Positions 50,762-61,316 of a DNA stretch of 64,000 nt are shown here, piece by piece; the first letter of the stretch is position 1; every line of letters begins with the position of its first letter. Source of the DNA: Rodentibacter genomosp. 1 (GTDB lineage: Bacteria; Pseudomonadota; Gammaproteobacteria; Enterobacterales; Pasteurellaceae); contig NZ_MLHN01000011.1 of the NCBI RefSeq assembly GCF_001999285.1, forward strand, positions 1-64,000, read 5' to 3'. The notes under the pieces were generated by a model that was not told where the DNA came from, did not search any database, and saw nothing but the letters and a program-made list of their open reading frames with translations. The position numbers and the translations under genes are program-made.

Positions 50762-51553
50762 TTATTTAGTTGTGGCTGGCACGGTCAGCTCAGGATCTTC
50801 CGGTTTCTCCACTTTCATAAACTGCTTATCTTTATTTGCATCAATAATTTGTTGGGTTTGATTTGCTAAGTTTTCTAAGCCCATTTTTTTATAGGCATCA
50901 CGCATTAGGAATAAACCTTCATAAGTGGCAAGAGTGTCGGGATATAATTGCAACATCCCAACAACACGATTCGCTACGGCAACATCTGCATTACGTTTTG
51001 CATAAAATTTGGCTATTTCTAATTCATGGCGAGCCAAGGAATCTTTAATATAAGCCATACGTCCTAACGCATCTTGTGAATAAGGGCTGTTTGGAAAAGC
51101 CTGTACTAAACTTTGGAAATTTGAAAACGCAGTTTTTAACGAGCTTGTTTCTCGCGTTGCACGATCAATCCCAAAAAAATCTTGAATCGCATTATCTGCT
51201 GTCGCAGCGTTAGTTAAACCCGCCATATATACGGCATAATCACGATTTTGACTTTGTGGAAATTGGTTTAAAAAACTATCTACAGTAACTAATACACCTG
51301 TGTAATCCTGAGATTTATAGTTCGCATACATCAAATCCAACATTGCCTGTTCTTGGTAAATACTTCCAGGAAAACGTTCGGTTGTCGCATTTAAATAACG
51401 AATAGCTTCGGAATAACTCCCTTCTTGTAAAGCTGTTGCACCTTTGTTATAAAGCTCACCCACTGTTGCCTGTTCTACTTCTTTATTTCCACTTGAACAG
51501 CTCACCACAAAGGCAGCCGCCGCAATCAACGCTAATGATTTTATTTTACGCAT
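50762..51553 (-). CDS. bamD: Outer membrane assembly lipoprotein BamD
   Basis: Essential lipoprotein of the BAM complex that folds outer-membrane beta-barrels, earlier called ComL. It has 263 residues from ATG 51553 (MRKIKSLALIAAAAFVVSCS; lipobox VVSC, Cys near 19). A frame open from 51670 adds 39 residues without a signal and overlaps the rluD start. TPR repeats follow: ELYNKGATALQEGSYSEAIR, RFPGSIYQEQAMLDLMYANY and AFPNSPYSQDALGRMAYIKD. Divergent from rluD. Confidence 0.94.
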   Translation of the reverse strand: MRKIKSLALIAAAAFVVSCSSGNKEVEQATVGELYNKGATALQEGSYSEAIRYLNATTERFPGSIYQEQAMLDLMYANYKSQDYTGVLVTVDSFLNQFPQSQNRDYAVYMAGLTNAATADNAIQDFFGIDRATRETSSLKTAFSNFQSLVQAFPNSPYSQDALGRMAYIKDSLARHELEIAKFYAKRNADVAVANRVVGMLQLYPDTLATYEGLFLMRDAYKKMGLENLANQTQQIIDANKDKQFMKVEKPEDPELTVPATTK

Positions 51554-51661
51554 TGTTTTTTCCTTAATTTTTACGAAAGCCAATAAATCAGATACAATTG
51601 GCAAGTATTCTATATAACATTGGTAAATAAACCAACTTTTAAAACGATTGAGACAAATTTT

Positions 51662-52636
51662 ATGCCACAAATTACCCTTTCAGCTGAGGTTAAGCCTGAA
51701 CAAGCAGGACTGCGTTTAGACCAAGCTCTCGCCGAATTGTTCCCCGAATATTCCCGTTCACGGCTCAAAACATGGATTGAAGCGGATCTCGTTAAAATTA
51801 ATAACCGTATCGCCAATGTCCCTCGAGAAAAACTACTCGGTGGTGAACAAATTGAAATTACCGTTGATGTAGAAGATGAAACCCGCTTTGAACCAGAAAA
51901 TATTCCATTGAATATTGTGTATGAAGATGAGGACATTATCGTTATTAACAAACCAAAAGATCTCGTGGTTCACCCTGGTGCCGGTAATCCAAATGGTACG
52001 GTATTGAATGCCCTTCTTTATCATTATCCGGCTATTGCTGAAGTACCTAGGGCAGGTATCGTACACCGTTTAGATAAAGACACAACAGGTCTCATGGTTA
52101 TCGCAAAAACCATCCCTGCACAGACCAAACTAGTGCGAGATTTACAAAAGCGAAAAATTACACGTGAATATGAAGCCGTCGCTTCAGGTATCATGACAAA
52201 GGGTGGCACGGTAGATCAACCTATGGCTCGTCATGCAACCAAACGGACACTGATGGCCGTTCACCCTATGGGGAAACCGGCTGTCACGCACTATCGCATT
52301 ATGGAAAACTTCCGTAATTATACACGTTTACGTTTACGTCTAGAAACCGGCAGAACCCATCAAATCCGTGTTCACATGGCACACATTGCCCATCCTTTAT
52401 TAGGCGATCAAACTTATGGCGGTCGCCCCCGTCCCCCCAAAAATGCCAGTGAAACCTTTATGGGAGTATTGCGTAATTTTAAACGCCAAGCTCTACACGC
52501 TGTTATGCTACGTTTAGCCCACCCAATTACCGGTGAAATCATGGAATGGTATGCCCCTCTGCCTGATGATTTTGTTGAATTAATCAGTGCATTAAAAGCA
52601 GACTATATTGAACACAAAGAAGAATTGGATTACTAG
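51662..52636 (+). CDS. rluD: 23S rRNA pseudouridine(1911/1915/1917) synthase
   Basis: Makes the three pseudouridines of helix 69 in 23S rRNA. It has 324 residues from ATG 51662. An N-terminal S4 domain (GLRLDQALAELFPEYSRSRL) precedes the catalytic domain with active-site Asp in VHRLDKDTTGLMVIAKT near 140, and RLETGRTHQIRVHMAH and HPLLGDQTYGG. pgeF starts one base after its stop, a very common pairing (bamD divergent, rluD-pgeF). Confidence 0.97.
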   Translation: MPQITLSAEVKPEQAGLRLDQALAELFPEYSRSRLKTWIEADLVKINNRIANVPREKLLGGEQIEITVDVEDETRFEPENIPLNIVYEDEDIIVINKPKDLVVHPGAGNPNGTVLNALLYHYPAIAEVPRAGIVHRLDKDTTGLMVIAKTIPAQTKLVRDLQKRKITREYEAVASGIMTKGGTVDQPMARHATKRTLMAVHPMGKPAVTHYRIMENFRNYTRLRLRLETGRTHQIRVHMAHIAHPLLGDQTYGGRPRPPKNASETFMGVLRNFKRQALHAVMLRLAHPITGEIMEWYAPLPDDFVELISALKADYIEHKEELDY

Positions 52637-52637
52637 T

Positions 52638-53372
52638 ATGAAAGCAATTTTTCCCAAATGGCAGGTTCCGTCCAATATTCATGCTTTTACCACAACGCGT
52701 GCCGGTGGTGTAAGCCAAGCTCCATTTTCAAGCTTTAATTTAGGTGATCATGTGGGAGATGAAAAAAGTGCGGTCAAAACAAACCGCACTTTATTGGTGG
52801 AATCGTTCCATTTACCCCATTCCCCTTTATTTCTCACTCAAACTCATAGCACTAATGTCATCCAATTACCTTATTCCGGCAATAACTTTGACGCCGATTC
52901 GGTTTATACCAACCAACCCAAACAAGTCTGTGCCGTGATGACAGCAGATTGTTTGCCTGTGCTTTTTACGACCAAACAAGGCAACGAAGTGGCTGCGGCT
53001 CATGCAGGTTGGCGGGGGCTATGCGATGGAATATTAGAAGAAACAGTGAAATATTTTCATACCGAGCCACAAAATATCATAGCTTGGCTCGGACCGGCTA
53101 TTGGCCCAAAAGCATTCCAAGTAGAAAAAGATGTCATTGAGCAATTTATGAAATTTGATCCTCATGCGGAAAATGCTTTCCAGCCAGATCCAAACCAACG
53201 AGGAAAATACTTCGGAAATCTTTACCAAATTGCTATACAGCGTCTGAACAAACTAGGAATCGTAGAAATTTCCGGCGGAGAACACTGTACATTTTACGAA
53301 AAAGATCTGTTCTTTTCTTATCGACGAGAAGGAAAAACGGGAAGAATGGCAAGTGTGATTTGGTTTGAATAA
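52638..53372 (+). CDS. pgeF: Peptidoglycan editing factor PgeF (YfiH family)
   Basis: Cytosolic multicopper-oxidase-like-fold protein (DUF152), 244 residues. In E. coli it removes wrongly built peptidoglycan precursors; older names are laccase or polyphenol oxidase. The start is ATG 52638, one base after the rluD stop. Metal-site residues are in LTQTHSTNVI (His), VMTADCLPVLF (Cys) and AAAHAGWRGL (His), all present. An inverted pair of uptake signals lies inside the gene and encodes KSAVKTNRTLL, a segment likely added or shaped by USS accumulation. Confidence 0.92.
   Translation: MKAIFPKWQVPSNIHAFTTTRAGGVSQAPFSSFNLGDHVGDEKSAVKTNRTLLVESFHLPHSPLFLTQTHSTNVIQLPYSGNNFDADSVYTNQPKQVCAVMTADCLPVLFTTKQGNEVAAAHAGWRGLCDGILEETVKYFHTEPQNIIAWLGPAIGPKAFQVEKDVIEQFMKFDPHAENAFQPDPNQRGKYFGNLYQIAIQRLNKLGIVEISGGEHCTFYEKDLFFSYRREGKTGRMASVIWFE
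52765..52792. repeat. Inverted uptake-signal pair inside pgeF
   Basis: AAAGTGCGGT (52765-52774) and its complement (52783-52792) are separated by 8 bp and lie in the coding sequence. The same structure works as a terminator elsewhere in this window, but here no T tract follows on the plus strand. Confidence 0.8.
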
Positions 53373-53389
53373 TAAATGAATTATCTAAA

Positions 53390-53425
53390 AAAACAGGGAT
53401 GGAAATATTGTTTCATCCCTGTTTT
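53390..53425. terminator. Bidirectional terminator between pgeF and brnQ
   Basis: Twelve-base-pair stem AAAACAGGGATG / CATCCCTGTTTT with a 12-nt loop, followed by T-rich sequence on both strands. Not built from uptake signals. Confidence 0.85.
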
Positions 53426-53458
53426 CATTCATAACCTTTCTAAACTAAAAAGGATTAA

Positions 53459-54757
53459 TTAGGCTGATCGTTTCCCTAAAAATAATGATAAGACTAGTGC
53501 GATAAAAGCCGGTATCAACCACCCCATTCCCTCTGCATAAAGCGGCAAATAATTTAAGATATTTTCAATCCCTTGAGGTAATAAATCTATATTTTTTAAA
53601 CTATCACAAGCACTAAAGCTCACTGTGACAAGTAGTGTGAAATAGTAGCTAAAGGTGATATTAGGTAACTTATTACGAATAATCTGCAAAAATACCAACA
53701 TAATTGCAACAGGATAAATTAACAATAATGCAGGAATAGTAATACGTAGTAATTCCGTTAAACCGGTCTGAGCCACCGTTATTGTCAAAGCAGTAAATAC
53801 CATTACCCAAAATGAATAGGACAAACGAACATGAAATTTAGAGAAATAATCAGCACAAGCACTGGTGACGCCAACAAGCGTTGTGAGATTCGCCAAAATA
53901 ATAATACCTGACATAATCCAAGTGCCACCGGCACCAAATAAGGCATTAACATAGCGAGAGAAAATTTGTCCACCATTCGTCGCCCCTTCGGAAACTTGTG
54001 CACTGGTTGCGCCTAAGTAAAACAGTGCAAAATATAAAGCTGCTAATAAAAATACCGATATCAAACCGGCAGAAATCGTGTATTTCACCACATTTTGTGT
54101 AGAAGATACATTTCTCACAGCCAACGCTCGTGCCACAATGCCCCCAAATGCAATTGCAGCTAAAACATCCATTGTTTGATAACCACTAATTAACCCTGAT
54201 GTCATTGCAGAATTTGTCACATAAGCCTTAGTTGGTTCAACAATATCAGAGAGTGGTGAAATAACAACATTCACAGTAACGACGACTAAGAGTACTAATA
54301 ATGCCGGCGTCATAAATTTTCCCACTGTCGAAATAATCGTATTTGGGCGAAGCATAAAAAGCATACCGACAATATTAAAAATAAAAGAGAAAACAAAATG
54401 CGTATAAGGGCTATCTTCCACAATATTTAGCGGTAACCACGCCATCTCATAGGCAACGTTAGTCACTCGCGGCATCGCAAATAAGGAACCAATGACTAAA
54501 TACAATGTGGCTAAAAAAACTACCTCAGCCCATTTAGGCAAATCACGGGTAAGTTCCTCACCTCGCCCTACCATGGCAACAACAACCAAGGTAATAAATG
54601 GCATAAATACACCGGTTAATATAAAACCAAAAGAAGCCGTTGCCCAATTTGTACCGGCGGTAAATCCTTCCATTGGCGGAAAAATAACATTTCCTGCGCC
54701 TAAAAAAAGCGCAAAAATCATCATACCTAAAACAATAATATCTTTACGAGTAAACAT
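53459..54757 (-). CDS. brnQ: Branched-chain amino acid:cation symporter BrnQ
   Basis: Inner-membrane carrier for leucine, isoleucine and valine (LIVCS family), 432 residues with about twelve hydrophobic segments. It begins MFTRKDIIVLGMMIFALFLG followed by AGNVIFPPMEGFTAG, the family hallmark. Also typical are TISTVGKFMTPALL and GYQTMDVLAAIAFGGIV. Transcribed alone, away from nhaA. The ion (Na+ or H+) is not deducible. Confidence 0.95.
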   Translation of the reverse strand: MFTRKDIIVLGMMIFALFLGAGNVIFPPMEGFTAGTNWATASFGFILTGVFMPFITLVVVAMVGRGEELTRDLPKWAEVVFLATLYLVIGSLFAMPRVTNVAYEMAWLPLNIVEDSPYTHFVFSFIFNIVGMLFMLRPNTIISTVGKFMTPALLVLLVVVTVNVVISPLSDIVEPTKAYVTNSAMTSGLISGYQTMDVLAAIAFGGIVARALAVRNVSSTQNVVKYTISAGLISVFLLAALYFALFYLGATSAQVSEGATNGGQIFSRYVNALFGAGGTWIMSGIIILANLTTLVGVTSACADYFSKFHVRLSYSFWVMVFTALTITVAQTGLTELLRITIPALLLIYPVAIMLVFLQIIRNKLPNITFSYYFTLLVTVSFSACDSLKNIDLLPQGIENILNYLPLYAEGMGWLIPAFIALVLSLFLGKRSA

Positions 54758-54987
54758 AATCTTCTCAGTTCATAAAAAGGAAGTCATTCTACTACAAAAG
54801 TATAGAAGAACCCTAACGCTCAGACGCAGAAATGTGAACTCAGTCACATTGTCAATCTCACCTAAAAATATCAATAAAAATAACCGCACTTATCTCGATA
54901 TTTTCCTCAAGAAATAAAAATGTGGTAGTATCCTTGCTATCGTTATTTTTTTGTTATATTTGTTTTAAATTTTTTGGAGGATCTTTA

Positions 54988-56151
54988 GTGTTACAGCTTT
55001 TACAACGATTTTTTAAACTGGAATCTGCCGGTGGAATTTTGCTACTTCTTGCTGCGCTTATTGCAATTTTGTTTGCCAATTCACCTTTAAATAGTGCTTA
55101 TCATGACTTCTTGAACCTTCCTGTCAGTATCCAAATCAGCAGTTTCGCAATTAATAAAACCCTCATTCATTGGATTAATGACGGTTTTATGGCGGTATTT
55201 TTTGTTCTAGTAGGATTGGAAGTAAAGCGTGAATTGTTAGAGGGTTCGCTTTCCAGTTATCAACAAGCCGTTTTCCCAGCAATCGCTGCAGTCGGCGGTA
55301 TGCTAATCCCTGCATTGGTTTATATTTTGATTGCACACGACGACCCAACCTTAGCCAATGGTTGGGCTATTCCAATGGCAACGGATATTGCCTTTGCACT
55401 AGGGGTTATGGCGCTATTAAGCAAGCAGGTTCCTCTACCGTTAAAAGTCTTTTTATTAGCGCTTGCGATTATTGATGATTTGGGGGCTATTGTCGTCATT
55501 GCGTTATTCTTCTCCCACGGATTAAGTATTCAAGCCCTCATTTTCTCCGCAATCGCAATCATTCTACTCATTGCGTTAAACCGTTTTAAAGTCACCGCAC
55601 TTTGTGCTTATCTGGTGGTTGGCACAATCTTATGGGCATCTGTATTAAAGTCCGGCGTGCATGCCACACTAGCCGGCGTTATTATCGGTTTCTGTATCCC
55701 TCTCAAAGGTGAAAAAGGCGAAACACCATTAGAAGATTTTGAGCATTTACTTGCGCCTTGGACTTCATTCCTTATTTTACCGTTATTTGCCTTTGCCAAT
55801 GCGGGGGTAAGTTTTGAAGGGTTGGATTTCTCTATGCTGAGCTCACCTTTATTACTCGCCATTGCCTTAGGTTTGACTATCGGTAAACCGGTCGGTGTGT
55901 TTGTCTTCAGTTATCTTTCGGTGAAGTTGAAGATCGCTAAGTTACCGGAAGGAATTAATTTTAAACAAATTTTTGCCGTCGCCATTCTATGTGGTATCGG
56001 ATTCACGATGTCCATGTTCCTGGCAAGCCTTGCTTTTGAGGCGAATGCCGGTGAAAGTGTAAATACCCTTTCCCGTTTGGGTATTCTAATCGGTTCCACA
56101 ATCTCTGCCATCGTTGGGTATATCTTCTTAAAACAAACCACAAAAGCATAA
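54988..56151 (+). CDS. nhaA: Na+/H+ antiporter NhaA
   Basis: Inner-membrane sodium/proton exchanger, 387 residues from GTG 54988 ([19 protein letters not shown]), with GGAGGA 7 nt ahead; the 22 residues that could be added from ATG 54922 lie before this ribosome site. The ion-binding Asp pair is in [18 protein letters not shown], and [31 protein letters not shown] and [16 protein letters not shown] are conserved. A USS is embedded near 55594. An inverted USS terminator follows. Confidence 0.96.
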   Translation: MLQLLQRFFKLESAGGILLLLAALIAILFANSPLNSAYHDFLNLPVSIQISSFAINKTLIHWINDGFMAVFFVLVGLEVKRELLEGSLSSYQQAVFPAIAAVGGMLIPALVYILIAHDDPTLANGWAIPMATDIAFALGVMALLSKQVPLPLKVFLLALAIIDDLGAIVVIALFFSHGLSIQALIFSAIAIILLIALNRFKVTALCAYLVVGTILWASVLKSGVHATLAGVIIGFCIPLKGEKGETPLEDFEHLLAPWTSFLILPLFAFANAGVSFEGLDFSMLSSPLLLAIALGLTIGKPVGVFVFSYLSVKLKIAKLPEGINFKQIFAVAILCGIGFTMSMFLASLAFEANAGESVNTLSRLGILIGSTISAIVGYIFLKQTTKA

Positions 56152-56160
56152 TATCTTCTA

Positions 56161-56190
56161 AAAAGTGCGGTTAATTTTGACCGCACTTTT
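56161..56190. terminator. Bidirectional inverted uptake-signal terminator
   Basis: AAAAGTGCGGT / ACCGCACTTTT, 11-bp perfect stem with an 8-nt loop, between the convergent nhaA and lysR-type genes. Confidence 0.88.
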
Positions 56191-56200
56191 ACTTTACTTC

Positions 56201-57100
56201 CTATTTGACTTTAAATAATTTCAACAGCAAATCAAAAATATAATTTTCCACCGTTGAATAATTATTTTTCTTCAATCGGCACAGTGTGACCCGCCATAAA
56301 ATCGGTTCGTTAATTTTACGACAGACAAATTCCGGCGATTGATATTGTTCGGCGATGGGATAAGGTAAGATTGTTAATAGATCGTGATTGAGTTTTACCG
56401 CACTTAGCATAAAGTCCCAAGAGCCGGATTCAATCACAATATTCGGATAAATGTTATGTCGTTCGAAATGTTCTTTCAATTGATGGGAGATCATAAAATT
56501 CTTATCAAAGATGGCCATTTTTTGTTTATTTAAATCCCGCCATTCAATTTTTTCTTTATTTGCTAGCGGATGATTCGGCGATAAAAAGAGAGAAAGTTCC
56601 GAATGATGAATGGCAAAAGAATCAATGATATTTTTAGAGATCCCCTCCGGATAAAGCAAAACGGCAAGATCCACTTGTTCCAGTAATAATTCGCTTTTTA
56701 ATGCAAAAGCGCCTTGCTCCTTTACAGTAATATTGATAGTAGGGTTATTTAGAATAAGTGAAGGAATCACATCAGAAAAGACAACGGATAAGATTAAAGG
56801 CGGAATACCAATCGTGATATTACCAATCAGTTCCGTGTTCTCGTTATGTAAATTGCGGTGCATGTCGTTATATTTAGCAATAATTTCCTTCGCATCGTGG
56901 TAATAATTTTCACCGATATAAGTCAGCCCCATTATTTTTCCGTTTGAACGTTTAAATAATTGAATTTCCTCTCTTTGTTCAAAATCAGAAATCATCATAC
57001 TGAGCGTAGGTTGAGAAATATATAAATTTTGAGCCGTTTTACTCAAATTAAAGTTATTTTCAACAATCGCAATGAAATAGCGTAAATGCCGAATATCCAT
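56201..57100 (-). CDS. LysR-family transcriptional regulator
   Basis: Regulator of 299 residues with the usual N-terminal winged helix ([39 protein letters not shown]) and a C-terminal effector domain from about 90. It is divergent from the ketone-body cluster with a 312-bp gap between the two starts, the standard layout of a LysR activator and its target. The H. influenzae ato genes also have a LysR neighbour. The coinducer is probably acetoacetate, 3-hydroxybutyrate or a CoA ester; this is inference. Confidence 0.88.
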   Translation of the reverse strand: MDIRHLRYFIAIVENNFNLSKTAQNLYISQPTLSMMISDFEQREEIQLFKRSNGKIMGLTYIGENYYHDAKEIIAKYNDMHRNLHNENTELIGNITIGIPPLILSVVFSDVIPSLILNNPTINITVKEQGAFALKSELLLEQVDLAVLLYPEGISKNIIDSFAIHHSELSLFLSPNHPLANKEKIEWRDLNKQKMAIFDKNFMISHQLKEHFERHNIYPNIVIESGSWDFMLSAVKLNHDLLTILPYPIAEQYQSPEFVCRKINEPILWRVTLCRLKKNNYSTVENYIFDLLLKLFKVK

Positions 57101-57412
57101 TTGATGTCCTCTGTAAGGGTGACAAACTTTATAAACCGATTCTATATTTTGTATAAATTAAATTTATAGCATTCTAAAAAATCTGTATTTCTCCTGCTAA
57201 ATACCTTCTGATATTCTGCTTTGCAAGTTTTGTAAACAGGAGGAAAAAACACCTTAGTGTAACAATTAATTCCTACTTTATACCTGAAGTTAGGCTGCAT
57301 TTCCAGTATTTATGCCGTCACTAAATAGAAAGTTATATTGTTTGTTTTATTTTAAACGAACAGCGTCTTTATTATAAAAATTTTTGATTAAAACATTAAT
57401 TTGGAGAAAACT
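57101..57412. promoter_or_regulatory. Divergent regulatory region with candidate LysR operator
   Basis: This 312-bp gap separates the lysR-type gene and atoD. At 57152-57168, TATAAATT-A-AATTTATA is a 17-bp interrupted palindrome holding the T-N11-A layout of LysR sites, 52 bp upstream of the regulator start, fit for autoregulation. No clear -35/-10 pair for atoD can be picked out from the AT-rich remainder, and no RNA gene is seen. Confidence 0.4.
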
Positions 57413-58063
57413 ATGTCAAAAATTATCCCCATTACTGAATTAAAGAAACATTTCTTTGACGGCATGACGTTGATGTCGGGCGGTTTTATGGGCGTCGGTA
57501 CGCCTGAAAAAATCGTACAAGCTCTTTTAGAGAGTGAGATTCGCAATATTCACCTGATTTGTAGCGATACTGCCCAAGTGCATAATGGAGTTGGGCCATT
57601 GATTGTGAATAATCGGGTAAAGAAAGTATCGGCTTCTCATATCGGCACTAATCCTGAAACGGGCAAAAAAATGATTGCCGGCGAAATTGAGGTTGAGTTA
57701 ATTCCACAAGGCACCTTTGCAGAGCGGGTGAGAGCCGGTGGTGCTGGATTAGGCGGTTTTTTAACACCGACTGGGGTCGGCACGGTAGTGGAAGAAGGTA
57801 AACAAAAAATAGAGCTTGATGGCGTGACTTATTTGTTAGAGCGTCCGTTGAAAGCGGATATTGCCATCCTGAAAGCCGATATTGCTGATGAGGCGGGCAA
57901 TCTGATTTATAACGGTGCGGCACGCAATTTTAATCCGCTAATGGCATTGGCAGCGAAAACCGTGATTGTCGAAGCGGAACAAATCGTCAAAGCCGGTACG
58001 CTCGATCCCAATCAAATTATGACCCCTGCAATGTTGGTTGATTACCTTGTTTCTAGCCATTAA
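57413..58063 (+). CDS. atoD: Acetoacetate CoA-transferase subunit alpha
   Basis: Alpha subunit of a 3-oxoacid/acetate CoA-transferase, 216 residues from ATG 57413 with GGAG ahead. It activates acetoacetate with CoA from acetyl-CoA or a similar donor. Family marks are [40 protein letters not shown] near 108 and the C-terminal [10 protein letters not shown]. First gene of the cluster; the beta-subunit gene follows after 11 bp. Confidence 0.95.
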   Translation: MSKIIPITELKKHFFDGMTLMSGGFMGVGTPEKIVQALLESEIRNIHLICSDTAQVHNGVGPLIVNNRVKKVSASHIGTNPETGKKMIAGEIEVELIPQGTFAERVRAGGAGLGGFLTPTGVGTVVEEGKQKIELDGVTYLLERPLKADIAILKADIADEAGNLIYNGAARNFNPLMALAAKTVIVEAEQIVKAGTLDPNQIMTPAMLVDYLVSSH

Positions 58064-58074
58064 AGGAGAACATT

Positions 58075-58746
58075 ATGAACGCAAAAGAATTAATTGCCCG
58101 CCGTATTGCTATGGAGCTAAAAGACGGCGATATCGTGAATTTAGGTATCGGCTTACCAACCTTAGTCGCGAACTATTTACCGGATAATGTTGATATTACC
58201 CTGCAGTCAGAAAACGGTTTTTTAGGTTTAACCGCTCACGATCCGCAAAACGATAATCCGAATATCGTGAATGCTGGCGGACAACCTTGTGGTATTAAAG
58301 CCGGTGGAGCATTTTTCGACAGTGCATTTTCATTCTCTCTCATTCGTGGCGGTCACGTTGATGCCTGCGTGCTTGGCGGGTTAGAAGTGGATCAACAGGC
58401 AAATCTGGCAAATTGGATGGTACCCGGGAAAATGGTGCCGGGTATGGGAGGTGCAATGGATTTAGTGACCGGAGCGAAAAAAGTCATTATCGGAATGGAA
58501 CATTGTGCGAAATCCGGCAGCTCAAAAATTCTCAAGCAATGCAGCCTACCTTTAACTGCGGTAAACAAAGTCAAAATGATTGTCACCGAATTGGCAGTAT
58601 TTGAATTTGAACAAGACAAACTTGTGTTAAAAGAACACGCACCGGATGTGGATTTAGACACCATCAGACAGAAAACAGAAGCTGATTTTATCGTTGCCGA
58701 TGATTTCAAACCGATGGTGATCAGTCAAAAAGGATTACTCCTATGA
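58075..58746 (+). CDS. atoA: Acetoacetate CoA-transferase subunit beta
   Basis: Beta subunit, 223 residues. The catalytic Glu that forms the glutamyl-CoA thioester is in TLQSENGFLG near 46. Also conserved: VNLGIGLPTLVANYLP, GGHVDACVLGGLEVDQQANL and PGMGGAMDLVTGAKKVI. It overlaps atoE by 4 bp (ATGA-type junction), so translation is coupled. Confidence 0.95.
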   Translation: MNAKELIARRIAMELKDGDIVNLGIGLPTLVANYLPDNVDITLQSENGFLGLTAHDPQNDNPNIVNAGGQPCGIKAGGAFFDSAFSFSLIRGGHVDACVLGGLEVDQQANLANWMVPGKMVPGMGGAMDLVTGAKKVIIGMEHCAKSGSSKILKQCSLPLTAVNKVKMIVTELAVFEFEQDKLVLKEHAPDVDLDTIRQKTEADFIVADDFKPMVISQKGLLL

Positions 58747-60086
58747 TTAACCGAATTTCCCGTTGTATGACAACATTAGTCAGTCGATATATGCCAGAAC
58801 CGCTTGTTTTAGCGGTTCTGCTAAGTATAGTGATTTTTTTCTGTGCGTGGGGATTCACCGATAATACGCCCGTGCAATTAGTCAATATGTGGGGAGACGG
58901 TTTTTGGAATTTGCTCTCATTCAGTATGCAAATGGCAATGGTCGTGGTGACGGGCAACGCCCTTGCCTCCGCCCCACAAATTCGCCGCTTTCTCGGTATA
59001 ACGGCATCGATCGCTAAAACGCCCGCCCAAGGTGTAATGTTAGTAACCTTTATGAGTGCCCTTGCCTGTGCGATTAACTGGGGATTTGGTTTGGTGGTGG
59101 GGGCAATGTTTGCCAAAGAAGTCGCCAGACGTATTCGAGGTACGGATTATGCGCTCTTAATCGCCTGTGCTTATATCGGCTTTATGACCTGGGGCGGTGG
59201 ATTTTCCGGTTCAATGCCACTCCAAGCCGCCACCCCGAATAACCCTATTGCCCATCTTATTAGTTCAGAATCCAATCCTTTAGGTATCGTACCTGTCAGC
59301 CAAACCTTATTCACCGGCTATAACATTTTTATCATCTTAATGTTGTTAGTCAGTTTGCCTTTTATTACACGGATGATGAATCCCAAAGGCGAAGACGTTC
59401 GCAATGTTGATCCGAAATTATTACAAGCGGATCCGGATTTCAGTAAGACTTTAGACGAAAACGCCACCTTTGCCGAACGTATTGAAGAAAGCCGTTTGTT
59501 AGCCTATGTGATTGCAGGTACCGGATTTAGTTATCTCGCCCTCACTTTTTTCAAAAACGGATTTAGTTTGACGATTAATTCGGTCAATTTAATTTTCTTG
59601 ATGACAGGGATTTTATTGCACGGCTCCCCTGCCGCCTATGTTCGAGCGATTACCAATGCCGCTCGTAGTACCGCAGGCATTTTAATTCAATTCCCGTTTT
59701 ATGCCGGTATGCAATTAATGATGGAACATTCCGGATTAGGCGGCATGATTACCGAGTTTTTCGTCAATATCTCCAGCAAAGACACCTTTCCGCTTTTAAC
59801 CTTCTTTAGCTCTGCTTTAGTGAATTTTGCCGTGCCGTCGGGCGGCGGGCATTGGGTCGTTCAAGGGCCGTTTGTTATCCCTGCCGCACTTTCGCTTGAG
59901 GCGGATTTAGGTAAATCGGTGATGGCGATTGCTTATGGCGATATGTGGGCGAATATGGCACAACCGTTTTGGGCGTTGCCGGCACTTGGTATAGCAGGGC
60001 TCGGGGTAAGGGACATTATGGGCTATTGTATGACCGCCCTGATTTTTACCACCCCAATTTTTGTCATCGGACTCTATTTCTTATAA
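58743..60086 (+). CDS. atoE: Short-chain fatty acid transporter AtoE
   Basis: Inner-membrane short-chain fatty-acid permease, 447 residues, with about twelve hydrophobic segments. Typical stretches are WGDGFWNLLSFSMQMAMVVV, ALACAINWGFGLVVGA and VNFAVPSGGGHWVVQGPFVI. It overlaps atoA at its start and lies 18 bp before atoB. It probably imports acetoacetate or butyrate; the second permease at the end of the cluster may serve hydroxybutyrate. Confidence 0.94.
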   Translation: MINRISRCMTTLVSRYMPEPLVLAVLLSIVIFFCAWGFTDNTPVQLVNMWGDGFWNLLSFSMQMAMVVVTGNALASAPQIRRFLGITASIAKTPAQGVMLVTFMSALACAINWGFGLVVGAMFAKEVARRIRGTDYALLIACAYIGFMTWGGGFSGSMPLQAATPNNPIAHLISSESNPLGIVPVSQTLFTGYNIFIILMLLVSLPFITRMMNPKGEDVRNVDPKLLQADPDFSKTLDENATFAERIEESRLLAYVIAGTGFSYLALTFFKNGFSLTINSVNLIFLMTGILLHGSPAAYVRAITNAARSTAGILIQFPFYAGMQLMMEHSGLGGMITEFFVNISSKDTFPLLTFFSSALVNFAVPSGGGHWVVQGPFVIPAALSLEADLGKSVMAIAYGDMWANMAQPFWALPALGIAGLGVRDIMGYCMTALIFTTPIFVIGLYFL

Positions 60087-60104
60087 ATCAACAAGGAGAA
60101 CATA

Positions 60105-61286
60105 ATGGAAAATATTGTCATTGTGAGTGCGGCTCGAACCGCTATCGGGCGTTTTGGCGGTGGATTGGCGAGTACAAGTGCGGTCGATTTGGGAGCTATT
60201 GTCATTAATGAAGTGTTAAAACGTGCCAATCTAGATGTGGCAAAAGTCGATGAAGTCATTATGGGCAACGTGCTGCAAGCCGGTCTCGGGCAGAATCCGG
60301 CTCGTCAAGCGGCACTGAAAGCCGGTATTGGTGAAGATATTTCGTCTTTTACAATTAATAAAGTGTGCGGTTCAGGCTTAAAAGCCGTGGTACTTGGGGC
60401 ACAAGCCATTGCGACAGGTGATGCTGAGGCTATCGTGGTAGGCGGAATGGAGAATATGAGCCAAGCCCCCTATGTGCTAGACAGCAAAGTTCGTTTCGGT
60501 GCCAAAATGGGTAACCTAACCCTAAGAGATACAATGGTGGAAGACGGTTTAACTTGTGCGATCAATCATTACCATATGGGTATTACGGCGGAAAACATTG
60601 CGGAACAATATCAGCTCAGTCGAGAAGAGCAGGATCAATTTGCCCTTCGTTCACAAACCTTAGCAAAACAAGCGATTGAATCTGGTGCGTTTTCTGCAGA
60701 AATTGTACCGGTGAGTGTGAAAACCCGTAAAGGTGAAACCCTGTTTAGCCAAGATGAGCATCCAACTTTTGACACTACCGCCGAAACCCTTGCCAAACTT
60801 CGTCCTGCATTTATTAAAGATGGCACAGTTACTGCCGGCAATGCGTCCGGTTTAAATGACGGAGCAGCGGCATTGCTGTTAATGAGTGAGAGTAAGGCAA
60901 AAGCGCTGGGATTAACACCGTTAGCCCGTATTCGCAGCTATGCCGCCTCAGGCAATGATCCGAAAGTAATGGGCTTAGGGCCTGTTCCCGCAGTCAAAAA
61001 AGCCTTGAAGAAAGCCAACTTAGCCTTAGACCAAATCGATTTAATTGAAGCGAATGAAGCCTTTGCCGCTCAAGCACTGGGTGTTGCCAAAGAGCTCAAT
61101 TTAGATTTAACCAAAACCAATTTGAATGGCGGAGCAATCGCTCTCGGTCATCCGATTGGTGCCAGTGGTGCCAGAATTTTAGTCACCTTACTGTACGGAT
61201 TACAAGCCAAAAACCAAAAATTAGGTTTGGCGACCTTATGTATCGGCGGCGGGCAAGGCATTGCAATGATTGTTGAACGTCTTTAA
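60105..61286 (+). CDS. atoB: Acetyl-CoA acetyltransferase (thiolase)
   Basis: Degradative thiolase splitting acetoacetyl-CoA into two acetyl-CoA, 393 residues. The nucleophilic Cys is in [12 protein letters not shown] near 88, with [12 protein letters not shown], the [17 protein letters not shown] loop near 345 (His) and the second Cys in [11 protein letters not shown] near 378. GGAG precedes the ATG. Complete. Confidence 0.97.
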   Translation: MENIVIVSAARTAIGRFGGGLASTSAVDLGAIVINEVLKRANLDVAKVDEVIMGNVLQAGLGQNPARQAALKAGIGEDISSFTINKVCGSGLKAVVLGAQAIATGDAEAIVVGGMENMSQAPYVLDSKVRFGAKMGNLTLRDTMVEDGLTCAINHYHMGITAENIAEQYQLSREEQDQFALRSQTLAKQAIESGAFSAEIVPVSVKTRKGETLFSQDEHPTFDTTAETLAKLRPAFIKDGTVTAGNASGLNDGAAALLLMSESKAKALGLTPLARIRSYAASGNDPKVMGLGPVPAVKKALKKANLALDQIDLIEANEAFAAQALGVAKELNLDLTKTNLNGGAIALGHPIGASGARILVTLLYGLQAKNQKLGLATLCIGGGQGIAMIVERL

Positions 61287-61316
61287 ACCTCAATTTTTAT
61301 TCAATAGGAGCTCTCT

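Noticed and set aside
54922-54987. N-terminal extension of NhaA
   Set aside because: It spans the GGAGGA ribosome site that serves GTG 54988.
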